DNA of 33,588 nt, taken from NCBI GenBank assembly GCA_017440935.1, contig JAFSAO010000008.1, forward strand, positions 1-33,588, read 5' to 3'. The notes beneath the pieces were generated by a model, which saw nothing but the letters and a program-made list of their open reading frames with translations, had not been told where the DNA came from and ran no database searches. The position numbers and the translations under genes are program-made. Below, piece after piece: positions 7,255 through 14,977 of the stretch. Source of the stretch: Opitutales bacterium (lineage in GTDB: Bacteria; Verrucomicrobiota; Verrucomicrobiia; Opitutales; UBA953). Within the stretch, counting starts at the first letter, position 1; every line of letters starts with the position of its first letter.

Positions 7255-7830
7255 TTATTTTTCCTCGAAAGCAGTTTCGAGCGCGGCGCGCAATTTCGCT
7301 TTCTGCTCCGGAGAAGTCTGCGAAGCCTTGTTTGCAAGCGTATCCGCAACCGCCTTTTTGTTGACTTCGATCGCGACGTAAACGATGTAGCGACCGTCCA
7401 CGGGATCGCGGAACGTTTCCTGTCCGAGAACGTGAATATTGTTCAACGTCTGGTCAACGTGCGCTTTGGCGAGTTCGCGGAAATTCGTCTGTGTGGTGAT
7501 TGCCGCGTCGTCCTGAGCCGTTTCCGTGGAAGATTTTCCGACGGAATCGATAGCAGTGTTAATTTTTCCGGCGAGTTCGACTTTCGCGTTCATCATCGCC
7601 GCTTTCTGCGCCGCCATCGCGCTCATGGCTTCGGCGCTTGCGCGGGCGCGAAACGCTTCGTCCGTATCGTTGAGGTATTCCGCAAGCGGTTCGACGATTT
7701 TAATCGGCGCCGGGTTTTCCGGACGATACTGCGTGGAAGTTGCCGCGACCGGGTCGGACGCACAAGCGGCAAACGGCAAAACAGCGGCAAGCGCCAAAAC
7801 TTCGAGGAGGTATTTTTTGGAGTTTTTCAT
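7255..7830 (-). CDS. LPP20-family outer-membrane lipoprotein
   Basis: The ATG at 7830 gives 191 residues with a lipoprotein signal (MKNSKKYLLEVLALAAVLPFAACASD), Cys23 being the predicted lipidation site. Longer in-frame starts give an Arg-rich, signal-less extension that overlaps rpe and were rejected. The mature part is Ala-rich and helical, ending in VDGRYIVYVAIEVNKKAVA, the beta-strand signature of LPP20 proteins such as H. pylori Lpp20 and the FlgO/FlgP group. Such lipoproteins are envelope components. It is the first gene of the caspase module in direction of transcription, separated from the next by a hairpin terminator. Upstream bases are C/T-rich (ATTTCCCTCTCACTT) with no Shine-Dalgarno. 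Lipoprotein call strong, LPP20 call moderate. Confidence 0.85.
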   Translation of the reverse strand: MKNSKKYLLEVLALAAVLPFAACASDPVAATSTQYRPENPAPIKIVEPLAEYLNDTDEAFRARASAEAMSAMAAQKAAMMNAKVELAGKINTAIDSVGKSSTETAQDDAAITTQTNFRELAKAHVDQTLNNIHVLGQETFRDPVDGRYIVYVAIEVNKKAVADTLANKASQTSPEQKAKLRAALETAFEEK

Positions 7831-7871
7831 GATACTTGTAAGTGAGAGGGAAATTAAAAAAACGTGTAATT

Positions 7872-8546
7872 CTATTCGCCTTGGCAAAGGCGGATAAACG
7901 CCGATTTGTCGGGAGCATTGAAAAATGCCGTTCCCGCGACGAGTGTGTCCGCTCCGGCTGCGAGACAACGCGGCGCTGTGTTGGCATCGACGCCGCCGTC
8001 GACTTCGATACGCCACGTCCCGTTGCGTTCTTCGCGCCATTTGGCAAGTTGCTCGATCTTAGGCAAAACGTCGGCAATAAATTTTTGCCCGCCGAATCCG
8101 GGGAAAACCGACATCACAAGCACGAGGTCCACTTTGTCCAAATACGGCAAAAGCGTGTCCGCCGGCGTGTCCGGATTGAGCGAAATCCCCGCTTGCTTGC
8201 CGAGAGTGCGAATGCGGCGAAGCGTTTCCGCCTTCGGGTAATCCGGTTCGACGTGAATCGTAATTAAATCGGCTCCGGCTTCCGCGAACTTTTCGATGTA
8301 TTTATCGGGACGCGCAAGCATCAGGTGCGTATCGAAAAAGAGTTTTTTGTCACGGGAACGCAGGGCTTTGACGACACCCGGACCAAACGAAATGTTCGGC
8401 ACGAAATTCCCGTCCATGATGTCGAGGTGAATCCACTCCAAGTCGTTTTCCTGCACGATTTTGAGTCCGTCTGCAAGCGCGGCATGGTCGGCGGCGAGGA
8501 TTGATGGCGAGAGGATTTTTTTGAAAGAATTCGGGGTTTCGGACAT
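7872..8546 (-). CDS. rpe: Ribulose-phosphate 3-epimerase
   Basis: Rpe interconverts D-ribulose 5-phosphate and D-xylulose 5-phosphate in the pentose phosphate pathway, a cytoplasmic metal-dependent TIM barrel. The 224-residue protein has all family landmarks in order: SPSILAADHA near the N-terminus, HLDIMDGNFVPNISFGP with the metal His and catalytic Asp, DTHLML, ITIHVE, SVFPGFGGQKF and EVDGGVDANTA with the second catalytic Asp. Length is normal. The neighbouring LPP20-like gene begins 41 bases downstream and may be cotranscribed, although the functions look unrelated. No Shine-Dalgarno precedes the ATG. Confidence 0.97.
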   Translation of the reverse strand: MSETPNSFKKILSPSILAADHAALADGLKIVQENDLEWIHLDIMDGNFVPNISFGPGVVKALRSRDKKLFFDTHLMLARPDKYIEKFAEAGADLITIHVEPDYPKAETLRRIRTLGKQAGISLNPDTPADTLLPYLDKVDLVLVMSVFPGFGGQKFIADVLPKIEQLAKWREERNGTWRIEVDGGVDANTAPRCLAAGADTLVAGTAFFNAPDKSAFIRLCQGE

Positions 8547-8590
8547 GGGTTTAGTTAACGACTGAGAGGTAAAATTTTAAAGACGATTTT

Positions 8591-9061
8591 TCAAAAAAGA
8601 TCGGCGATGGCGGTAAGCGGAATTGTTGCCGTGATCCCGTAGGGGGCGACGAGGCAGTTTTCCGCCGCAAGGTTGTAGCGCACAAGTGCGTCGGGAATTT
8701 CCGCCGGAGAACGCACACAAGTGATTCCGTCGAGAGTTTCCGGTTCAAAAAGCGTCCATAGCGGAAAGCGGTAATGCGCGGCCCAATCCGTTTCGTCCGC
8801 CGCGTTTTTCGCGCAAGCGACGAGTAAACTTTTCCCCATGCGCAGAAACGCGGGAACGCCCGGTTCAAGGAGCGCAGAGGAAAGCATTTTTTTCCCGTTG
8901 AAAGAAATGTCTTTCGCACGGAAATCCGGGCAGATTTTGATACCGTTTTCCGCGAGGCGAAGCGTGATGCCGGGAGTGTTCCCGTCCGCAGACACCGCCG
9001 CCGGGAACACGGTAATCTTACCGCGTTTCCCGCTTAAACAATGAATCCATTCGACAAGCAT
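8591..9061 (-). CDS. Unknown protein with a possible FHA-like segment
   Basis: This is a 156-residue protein starting MLVEWIHCLSGKRGKITVFP, without signal peptide or membrane segment. I do not recognise the family. The part DISFNGKKMLSSALLEPGVP followed by AFLRMGKSLLVACA recalls the strand pattern of FHA-like domains (NGKxV, then L.PGD.L.IG..L..V), but the core Arg/Ser residues of a phosphothreonine-binding FHA domain are not obvious. It ends 45 bases before the rpe start on the same strand, so the two may share a transcript. The start is preceded by a C/T-rich stretch (GATTTTCTTTCTCCG) and no Shine-Dalgarno. That it is a gene is supported by the clean frame between neighbours and by codon use matching them. 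Confidence 0.7.
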   Translation of the reverse strand: MLVEWIHCLSGKRGKITVFPAAVSADGNTPGITLRLAENGIKICPDFRAKDISFNGKKMLSSALLEPGVPAFLRMGKSLLVACAKNAADETDWAAHYRFPLWTLFEPETLDGITCVRSPAEIPDALVRYNLAAENCLVAPYGITATIPLTAIADLF

Positions 9062-9128
9062 CGGAGAAAGAAAATCAGGGATAAACGATTCGGAGCGAGG
9101 GGTTTTTCTGTCAGTTCCTTTTCAAAAT

Positions 9129-9770
9129 TTACAATAAACCCGTAACGTGTCCCTGCGCCAATTTAATGAAGAACACGGCGAGATTTTTTACCAAGTGCGC
9201 CGCAACCGGGGCCAACAACGATGCGTTCGGGTTCCACTTAAAAAATCTCACGAAGTAAAACCAAAGCGCGCCAACGAAGATAAAGCCCGTCGAGAAAAAT
9301 CCTTTGAGCGAAAGATTGAGCGAAAAACCTTCCCAAATCGCGGCAAGCGTTCCCGCAGACCTGTCTTCCGGCATTTCAAAACTCCAAAGATGATCGTGGA
9401 TCAGCGCAAAAATCAGCGAAAACAGAATAATGCTCGCCCACCGGAGCACGTTCCCGCGACGCTCCACAACGAGGTAGCCGCGAAAAATCACTTCCTCGGT
9501 GAATGCCGCCGCCGCAAACATCGGAAGTGCCAACCACGACACGTCTTTTTGCTCCGCAGAAATTCCGAGGCGGATTTCGCCCCAAGTTTCCAACGCGAGC
9601 AAAATCAGCGTTCCCGCAACGGCGATGACCACCGCCCGCCACGGACAGGAACTCGCGCCCGGAAGCGCCCCGCCCTGCGGGTTTTCCCGCGCTTCGCGAA
9701 TCCACATACGCGCCAACCAAAGCGAGACGGCGCAAAAAAGCGCCACACCGACCGGGTTCATCGAAGTCAT
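9129..9770 (-). CDS. CPBP-family intramembrane metalloprotease
   Basis: CPBP (CAAX protease and bacteriocin-processing) proteins are multi-pass glutamate metalloproteases of the inner membrane. The 213-residue form starting at the ATG at 9770 has several hydrophobic segments. The first motif is AFTEEVIFRGYLV (EExxxR) near residue 95, the second is ALIHDHLW, and a third conserved region near the C-terminus is APVAAHLVKNLAVF; together these supply the Glu and His ligands. A GTG start at 9824 would overlap the upstream gene by 38 bases and add a basic, non-membrane leader, so I prefer 9770. It follows the ExbD-like gene by 16 bases, probably as one unit. The substrate is unknown. Confidence 0.9.
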   Translation of the reverse strand: MTSMNPVGVALFCAVSLWLARMWIREARENPQGGALPGASSCPWRAVVIAVAGTLILLALETWGEIRLGISAEQKDVSWLALPMFAAAAFTEEVIFRGYLVVERRGNVLRWASIILFSLIFALIHDHLWSFEMPEDRSAGTLAAIWEGFSLNLSLKGFFSTGFIFVGALWFYFVRFFKWNPNASLLAPVAAHLVKNLAVFFIKLAQGHVTGLL

Positions 9771-9786
9771 TTTTTTTGCGAAAAAA

Positions 9787-10308
9787 TTAGCGAATATTCG
9801 TCGGACGGTAAGACGGCGATTCACCCGCTATCTGCAAAGAGGAAAATCCGGCTTTCCCCGCCAACTCCGCAATCCGGAAAAGCCCTTGCACGCTCACGGC
9901 GCGGTCAAGTTTCACGAGTAAAACGCCGTTGGATTCCTTTTCGACCAAAAGACGGTTTTTTTCGGAAAAAACGTCTTCCAGATTGTCGTAAATATGCCCG
10001 TCAAAAACGAACATCGAGTCGCTTTTCACCGTCAAAACAGACGAAGTCGCCACGCCGGACAAAACGGTGGACGTTTCGGGCAAAACCAATTCCGGAACTC
10101 CGCCGGAAACGGTTTTTGAAAATTCTCCGGAAACCTCTTTCCCCAAAGAAAGCGGAAGCCCCGGCGCAAACACGAAACGTGATCCCGTAAGCATCAGCAA
10201 AACGGCAATCAGCAAAACATTGAAAAGCGGAACAGACTCCAAACGCGCCTCCAATTTTTCGTGAAGACGTTTGCGAAGCTGGAATAAATTACTCGAGAGA
10301 TTTAGCAT
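9787..10308 (-). CDS. ExbD/TolR-like single-pass membrane protein lacking the key Asp
   Basis: The ATG at 10308 gives 173 residues: a basic cytoplasmic stretch (LRKRLHEKLEARLE), one membrane helix (VPLFNVLLIAVLLMLTG) and a periplasmic domain ending in VLLVKLDRAVSVQGLFRIAE and GFSSLQIAGE, the layout of ExbD/TolR. ExbD and TolR use a membrane Asp in a P-L-I-D-V type motif for proton-driven work; here the equivalent residue is Asn (PLFNV). No ExbB/TolQ gene adjoins it. It may be a structural relative rather than a working motor subunit. Longer starts run into the terminator region and were rejected. The ExbD call rests on layout and the C-terminal pattern, so it is moderate. Confidence 0.7.
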   Translation of the reverse strand: MLNLSSNLFQLRKRLHEKLEARLESVPLFNVLLIAVLLMLTGSRFVFAPGLPLSLGKEVSGEFSKTVSGGVPELVLPETSTVLSGVATSSVLTVKSDSMFVFDGHIYDNLEDVFSEKNRLLVEKESNGVLLVKLDRAVSVQGLFRIAELAGKAGFSSLQIAGESPSYRPTNIR

Positions 10309-10372
10309 ACGTTCTTGCGTTTTATTCTGCCTGTTCCCGTAGCTTCTGTCGAGGGCGGAAAGCCTTATTCCG

Positions 10373-10418
10373 ACACAAAAAAACTCCGTCACGGGAACGC
10401 GCGGAGCTTTTTTTGTGT
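10373..10418. terminator. Bidirectional intrinsic terminator after rpoD, iterated motif in the loop
   Basis: ACACAAAAAAACTCCG (10373-10388) pairs with CGGAG-C-TTTTTTTGTGT (10402-10418) with one bulged C. The loop carries one copy of CGGGAACG (10392-10399). It lies 23 bases past the rpoD stop and before the ExbD-like gene, closing the dnaG-rpoD transcript. Confidence 0.85.
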
Positions 10419-10440
10419 GTTTCGCGGGAACGCGGAAATC

Positions 10441-12849
10441 TTATTCCGCGTCCGGATCGGAAATTTCGTCGAGTTCCTCGTCCGGAGCGGAATCGGAAGC
10501 AGGTGCTGATGCCGGAAGATCGGCGCGCGTAAACTGGTCAAAGCTCGGACCGGAAACATCCTGATCGGCTTCGAAGAAGCCGTGAAGCTGGCGCAGGCGC
10601 GTCGGGTGGCGCATTTTGCGGAGAGCCTTCGCTTCAATTTGGCGAATGCGCTCGCGCGTAACGTTGAAGATTTTTCCGACTTCTTCTAGCGTGCGGGAAT
10701 AACCGTCTTTCAAGCCGAATCGATACGTGAGGACTTCGCGTTCGCGATCCGTCAGCGATTTCAAAACGTCGATGATTTTTTCGCGAAGCAACGCGGTTGC
10801 GGCAATGTCGTAGGGATTTTCCGCCGCCTTGTCTTCGATGAAATCGCCGAAGCTCGTGTCATCGCCGTCGCCGACCGGGCTTTGCAGCGAAATCGGTTGT
10901 TGCGACATTTTCATGATTTGCTGAACGCGCTCGGCGGGCATCTGCATTTCGTTGGCGACTTCTTCCGGCGTCGGTTCGTGTCCGAGTTCCTGGAAGAGTT
11001 GCTTCTGCACCTGCATCACTTTGTTCAGTGTTTCAATCATGTGCACGGGAATGCGGATCGTGCGCGCCTGATCGGCGATGGAGCGCGTGATTGCCTGACG
11101 AATCCACCATGTGGCGTAAGTCGAAAACTTGTAGCCGCGGCGATACTCGAATTTCTCGACGGCCTTCATCAGCCCCATGTTGCCTTCCTGAATCAAATCG
11201 AGGAAGGAAAGCCCGCGATTCGTGTATTTTTTCGCAATGGAAATAACGAGGCGCAAATTCGCTTCCACCATGTTGGTTTTTGCTTTGTTCGCGGCGGAGA
11301 GGCAGTTGCGGACTTCCCGGTAAACTTCGAGCAACTCGGGTGCCTTAATGCGGTATTCTTTTTCGAGAGCGGCAAGTTCGCGGTTGATTTGCTTTACGTC
11401 CAACTTGCGCGCGCGGCGGTCTTTATGCTCGATGAGCTCAAGTTGCCAGACGTATTCGCGGAATTTGTCCAAAACCGGCTTAAACGTGCGCAACCATTCT
11501 TCAAGCACTTTCATCTTGAAGCAGAATTTGCGCAGAAGCGGGCGAATTTCTTTCTGCAATTTGACAAAACGGGCGTAACCTTTGCCGCGAATTTCTTCCG
11601 TTGCACCGCCGATGTGCTCCATCCACGCCTTGTCGAGCTTGGTCGAAATAGCTTCAACCGCAGAAATTGCCTTCGGCAACATACGGAAATACCAATCGCG
11701 GGATTCGACTTTTTTGTCGAGGACAACACGGTCAAAGCGCTCGGTCTTTTCGTTGAGGCGGCGAGCCGTGTCAAGTTGCACGGGAAGCGTCAGCCAAACC
11801 GAGCAAAGCGCGTCCTGGGCACGGGATTCCGCTTCTTCGATGCTGCGGGAAATTTGAATTTCCTGATCGCGGGAAAGGAGCGGCACCTGCCCCATCTGGC
11901 GCAAATACATACGCACGGGATCGTCAAGGATATCGACCTGCGCCATGCGAAGCGCGTCTTCTTCCTCGGCGGAGAGGCGAAGTTTGTAGGCTTCGACTTC
12001 GTCATTGTCGAGAATCTTGACATCGAGGTTGTCGAGAATGTTGATGATGCTGTCAAACGCTTCGTGCGACGATCCCGTCGCCGGAATAATGCGGTTGATG
12101 TCTTCAATCGTGACAAAGCCCTGCTGCTTGGAAAGCAAGTCGAGTTCGCGCACCTTTTCGTTCATCTCCGTCTGATTGACGGGAACGGCGGGTGTTCCCG
12201 CAGGGGCTTCTTCCGCAAAGTGCATTTTCTGCGAAAGCTCACGGATTTTCTGCGCGTCGGCATCTGCCGATTTGCGGCGGCGCTCGCGTTCGGCGTGCGT
12301 CAGAACGTCCGAACGGTCCGGCGCGTATTTAATTTCGCCGACTTCGGCGACCGGAGCTTCGATTACGACTTGAGGCTTTTTTTCGGCAGCTTTCTTTGCC
12401 GGAGCCTTTGCGGGAACGGGCTTTTTCGCTTCCGCTTTTTTTGAAGAAGCGGATTTCGCTTTTGAAGCGGTTTTCTTTGCCGGTTTTTTTGCAGGAGCGG
12501 GTTTCTTTTCTACCTTCTTCGGTGCAGGTTTCTGTGTCGAAGCCGCCTTTTTCAAATTCTTTTTCTCGGGAACCGCTTTCTTGGATTCAGCCTTTTTCGG
12601 AGTCGCTTTTTTGGGTTCCGTTTTTTTCGGAGCAGACTTCGCGGGAACGGGCTTAGCGGATTTCTTTGCCGGAGCCGGTTTCGCAAGCGTTTTCTTGGCA
12701 GGAGCCGACGCGGGTTTCTTTGCGGGAGCTTTTTTCACCGAAACCGTTTTTTTGACGACGGGCTTCTTCGCGGGAACGGGCTTTTTTTCTGCCTTTTTCG
12801 TCGCGACCTTCTTGGCGGGATTCGCCTTAGATTTTTTCTTATCTGCCAT
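10441..12849 (-). CDS. rpoD: Primary sigma factor RpoD (sigma-70) with long Lys/Ala/Pro-rich tail
   Basis: RpoD directs RNA polymerase to housekeeping promoters. This 802-residue version begins with about 165 residues of near-repetitive PAKK/KKP sequence (for example [14 protein letters not shown]), like histone H1 tails. The sigma core follows: region 1.1 (about 205-265), region 1.2 [19 protein letters not shown], region 2 with [20 protein letters not shown] and [20 protein letters not shown], region 3, and region 4 with the helix-turn-helix [20 protein letters not shown]. About 45 residues follow region 4, ending in acidic sequence ([13 protein letters not shown]). It lies 30 bases after dnaG, as in the classic macromolecular-synthesis operon. 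Several iterated motif copies fall in the tail, encoding PVPAK; the conserved core has none over 1.7 kb. No Shine-Dalgarno. Confidence 0.97.
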   Translation of the reverse strand: MADKKKSKANPAKKVATKKAEKKPVPAKKPVVKKTVSVKKAPAKKPASAPAKKTLAKPAPAKKSAKPVPAKSAPKKTEPKKATPKKAESKKAVPEKKNLKKAASTQKPAPKKVEKKPAPAKKPAKKTASKAKSASSKKAEAKKPVPAKAPAKKAAEKKPQVVIEAPVAEVGEIKYAPDRSDVLTHAERERRRKSADADAQKIRELSQKMHFAEEAPAGTPAVPVNQTEMNEKVRELDLLSKQQGFVTIEDINRIIPATGSSHEAFDSIINILDNLDVKILDNDEVEAYKLRLSAEEEDALRMAQVDILDDPVRMYLRQMGQVPLLSRDQEIQISRSIEEAESRAQDALCSVWLTLPVQLDTARRLNEKTERFDRVVLDKKVESRDWYFRMLPKAISAVEAISTKLDKAWMEHIGGATEEIRGKGYARFVKLQKEIRPLLRKFCFKMKVLEEWLRTFKPVLDKFREYVWQLELIEHKDRRARKLDVKQINRELAALEKEYRIKAPELLEVYREVRNCLSAANKAKTNMVEANLRLVISIAKKYTNRGLSFLDLIQEGNMGLMKAVEKFEYRRGYKFSTYATWWIRQAITRSIADQARTIRIPVHMIETLNKVMQVQKQLFQELGHEPTPEEVANEMQMPAERVQQIMKMSQQPISLQSPVGDGDDTSFGDFIEDKAAENPYDIAATALLREKIIDVLKSLTDREREVLTYRFGLKDGYSRTLEEVGKIFNVTRERIRQIEAKALRKMRHPTRLRQLHGFFEADQDVSGPSFDQFTRADLPASAPASDSAPDEELDEISDPDAE

Positions 12850-12879
12850 AATTAGAATTCGTAAAAAATGTTTTTGTCG

Positions 12880-14805
12880 TTAAATGGATTGCTCTAACTG
12901 AATACGCGGCGGATTCCGCAAAATCCGTCTCAATTCGATGCGCCTCTTCTGCAAGGCGAGAAGCTCCGGAGCGTCGGAAGAAAGAGCTTCCATGCGCCGA
13001 TCAATTTCGCGGCGCTCCCGCTCGCAATGTTTGGAACAAAGCCGGGAAAGGCATTCATTGGCGATGCGTTCGACATCCTCCGTCGAATCGCTGTCAAATC
13101 CGTTGCGGATTCTCGCCACGAAATCCCGTTCCTCATCCGTTTCGAGTAAATCGTGAATCGCGTCGGCGCCCTGCCATTCCCCTTCAAGAACTTCCGCAAA
13201 AATACGGTTGAGAAGGCGACCTGCACAAGTTTCCGAATCAAGCCAGTCCGGAGGAATAGTGTTGGCGAGCAAAGGCGTAACGGCATCGTGGTTGAGGGCG
13301 AAAATTAAAAGGTCCTCCTCTGCGGTTGTCAAGGGGGAGTTCCCCGCCGGAATCGCCGAAGTAGCGGGAACGGGCGCCGTGGCAAAGCCGGCGCGGGAAC
13401 GCTCTTCCGCAACCTTCGCAGCGACAAAGCGTGCAAAATCCCGCTCGACGGCAAGACGCTCCAATCCTGCGGTGCGGGCAAGCGTCATCAGGCAATCCGT
13501 GCGGAAAACTTCCGAAGAAGACGCCGCGACAATTCCGTAAATCTCGTCCAATGCGCTCTGCGTCTGCGCCGGACTCAGGCGCTCTCCTTCCGGAAAAAAT
13601 TTCCGCGAGATAAACGCCATTGCCGAAATTGCGCTTTCGAAAATTGCGGAAATGCCTTCGGCTCCGTTTTTCGACAAAAACTCGTCGGGATCCTTTCCGC
13701 CGGGAACGCTCAAAAAATGCAAATCCAGCCCCGTTTTGAAGGCGATCGGCGCGAGGCGCAACGCCGCTTTTTGTCCGGCGGCATCCGCGTCCAACAAACA
13801 ATCTAAGCGGCCGCTGTAGCGGCGCAAAAGTTGGAGCTGATCTTCCGTAATTCCCGTCCCCTGCCCGGCGACCGCCGTGCGCAAACCGCATTTCCAGCAA
13901 CGAATCGCATCGAGTTGACCTTCGACGAGGACGAACGGCGTTTCCCGCGTTCCCGCAGGTTCGGCGGAATCTTTTCCCGCGCCGCGGTTTCCGGCAAAAA
14001 CATCTTTCGCCTTGTCGATATTAAACAGCGTTGAGCCTTTGTGAAAAATTTCCGTTTCGGACGAATTGATGTATTTCGCTTCGTTCATTCCGCGCCCGTC
14101 ATCCGGCGTAATCCCGGGAATTTTACGCGCCGTAAACGCAATGACGCGGCGCTGAATATCCGAAATCGGAATAATCAGGCGCGCTTCAAAACGGGAACGC
14201 CACGTTTCAGGGCTTTCGGGGAAACGTTCGGTGCCGACAAAAATTCCCGACGCCGCGAGCGCCTTTGCGGAAAACCCCTTGTTTTTGAGCGCCTCGGCGA
14301 ACGCACGGGAACCGTTCGGCGGCAAAAATCCGATGCGAAATTCACGCGCCGTTTCCGCATCAAATCCGCGTTCCCGCGCCCAATACTCGCGCACTTTTTC
14401 GCCGAGGGAAGAATTTTCCCTGAATTTTTCGGTAAAATATCCGGCGGCAAATTCGTGAATATCAAAAAGCTCGCCACGCAAAGAACGATCCACGTTTCCT
14501 CCGCCCTTTTCGTATTCGACGGTAATTCCGAAGCGCTTCGCAACGCGCTCGACAGACTCGCCGAACGTCAGATTTTCGCGAGCCATCAGAAACTTGAAAA
14601 TATCGCCGCCTTGCCCCGTGCTGAAGCAGTAGTAAAAACCTTTTTCCGGATCGACGAAAAACGAAGGCGTATTTTCGCTCGTAAAAGGACTCAACCCTTT
14701 CCATTTCGAGCCGGCACGCCGCAAACTCGTGTAGTCCCCGATAAACGCGACAATGTCGGCACGGGAACGAATTTCGTCAATTGATCTTCTGGTAATTAAG
14801 GGCAC
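12880..14805 (-). CDS. dnaG: DNA primase DnaG with degraded zinc-binding site
   Basis: DnaG makes RNA primers at the replication fork. I place the start at a GTG at 14805, giving 641 residues beginning MPLITRRSIDEIRSRADIV, the standard DnaG opening; a start at 14997 would add 64 residues unlike the family. The zinc-domain region reads GLSPFTSENTPSF and YYCFSTGQGGD. Compared with the usual C-x2-H...C-x2-C ligands, Ser39, Thr42 and Thr63 replace Cys, His and Cys, and only Cys60 stays, so zinc is probably not bound. The TOPRIM domain is intact (FVLVEGQLDAIR, LDCLLDADAAGQ). The C-terminal helicase-interaction region is present. It lies directly upstream of rpoD and is divergent from cysE. Confidence 0.95.
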   Translation of the reverse strand: MPLITRRSIDEIRSRADIVAFIGDYTSLRRAGSKWKGLSPFTSENTPSFFVDPEKGFYYCFSTGQGGDIFKFLMARENLTFGESVERVAKRFGITVEYEKGGGNVDRSLRGELFDIHEFAAGYFTEKFRENSSLGEKVREYWARERGFDAETAREFRIGFLPPNGSRAFAEALKNKGFSAKALAASGIFVGTERFPESPETWRSRFEARLIIPISDIQRRVIAFTARKIPGITPDDGRGMNEAKYINSSETEIFHKGSTLFNIDKAKDVFAGNRGAGKDSAEPAGTRETPFVLVEGQLDAIRCWKCGLRTAVAGQGTGITEDQLQLLRRYSGRLDCLLDADAAGQKAALRLAPIAFKTGLDLHFLSVPGGKDPDEFLSKNGAEGISAIFESAISAMAFISRKFFPEGERLSPAQTQSALDEIYGIVAASSSEVFRTDCLMTLARTAGLERLAVERDFARFVAAKVAEERSRAGFATAPVPATSAIPAGNSPLTTAEEDLLIFALNHDAVTPLLANTIPPDWLDSETCAGRLLNRIFAEVLEGEWQGADAIHDLLETDEERDFVARIRNGFDSDSTEDVERIANECLSRLCSKHCERERREIDRRMEALSSDAPELLALQKRRIELRRILRNPPRIQLEQSI

Positions 14806-14977
14806 GGAGAATAAAGCAAAGCATTTTGCCAAACAATGCACGTTCCCGCAAATTGAAATTTGCCTGCGGAGAATTTCAATTAAGCACATTTGCGGGTTCC
14901 CCGAACCGGAGAACGAAAAGCCCGTTTTTTTCTCTCGCCGCAAGAATACAATCTCGGTTTCATCATTCGCTCTGAAA
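14806..14977. promoter_or_regulatory. Divergent dnaG-cysE region with mutually exclusive hairpins
   Basis: Three inverted repeats overlap here on the cysE strand. CCCGCAAAT (14845-14853) pairs with ATTTGCGGG (14888-14896). AATTGAAATT (14851-14860) pairs with AATTTCAATT (14872-14881). GCAAAT (14848-14853) pairs with ATTTGC (14858-14863). Downstream, CGGG (14893-14896) can instead pair with CCCG (14921-14924), which is followed by seven Ts (14925-14931), 46 bases before the cysE ATG. This layout suits an attenuator, but the last stem is weak. An iterated motif copy is at 14841-14848. No clear promoter boxes were found. Confidence 0.45.

Noticed and set aside
3234..7830. Caspase module as an antiphage defence system
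   Set aside because: All four proteins carry export signals, so intracellular phage sensing is unlikely, and no known defence gene is adjacent.
10882..12444. A 520-codon plus-strand frame opposite rpoD
   Set aside because: Antisense shadow of a well-conserved gene; no domain and low-complexity composition.
14806..14977. T-box or SAM riboswitch before cysE
   Set aside because: I could not find the T-box bulge sequence or a SAM aptamer core; only generic alternative hairpins are seen.
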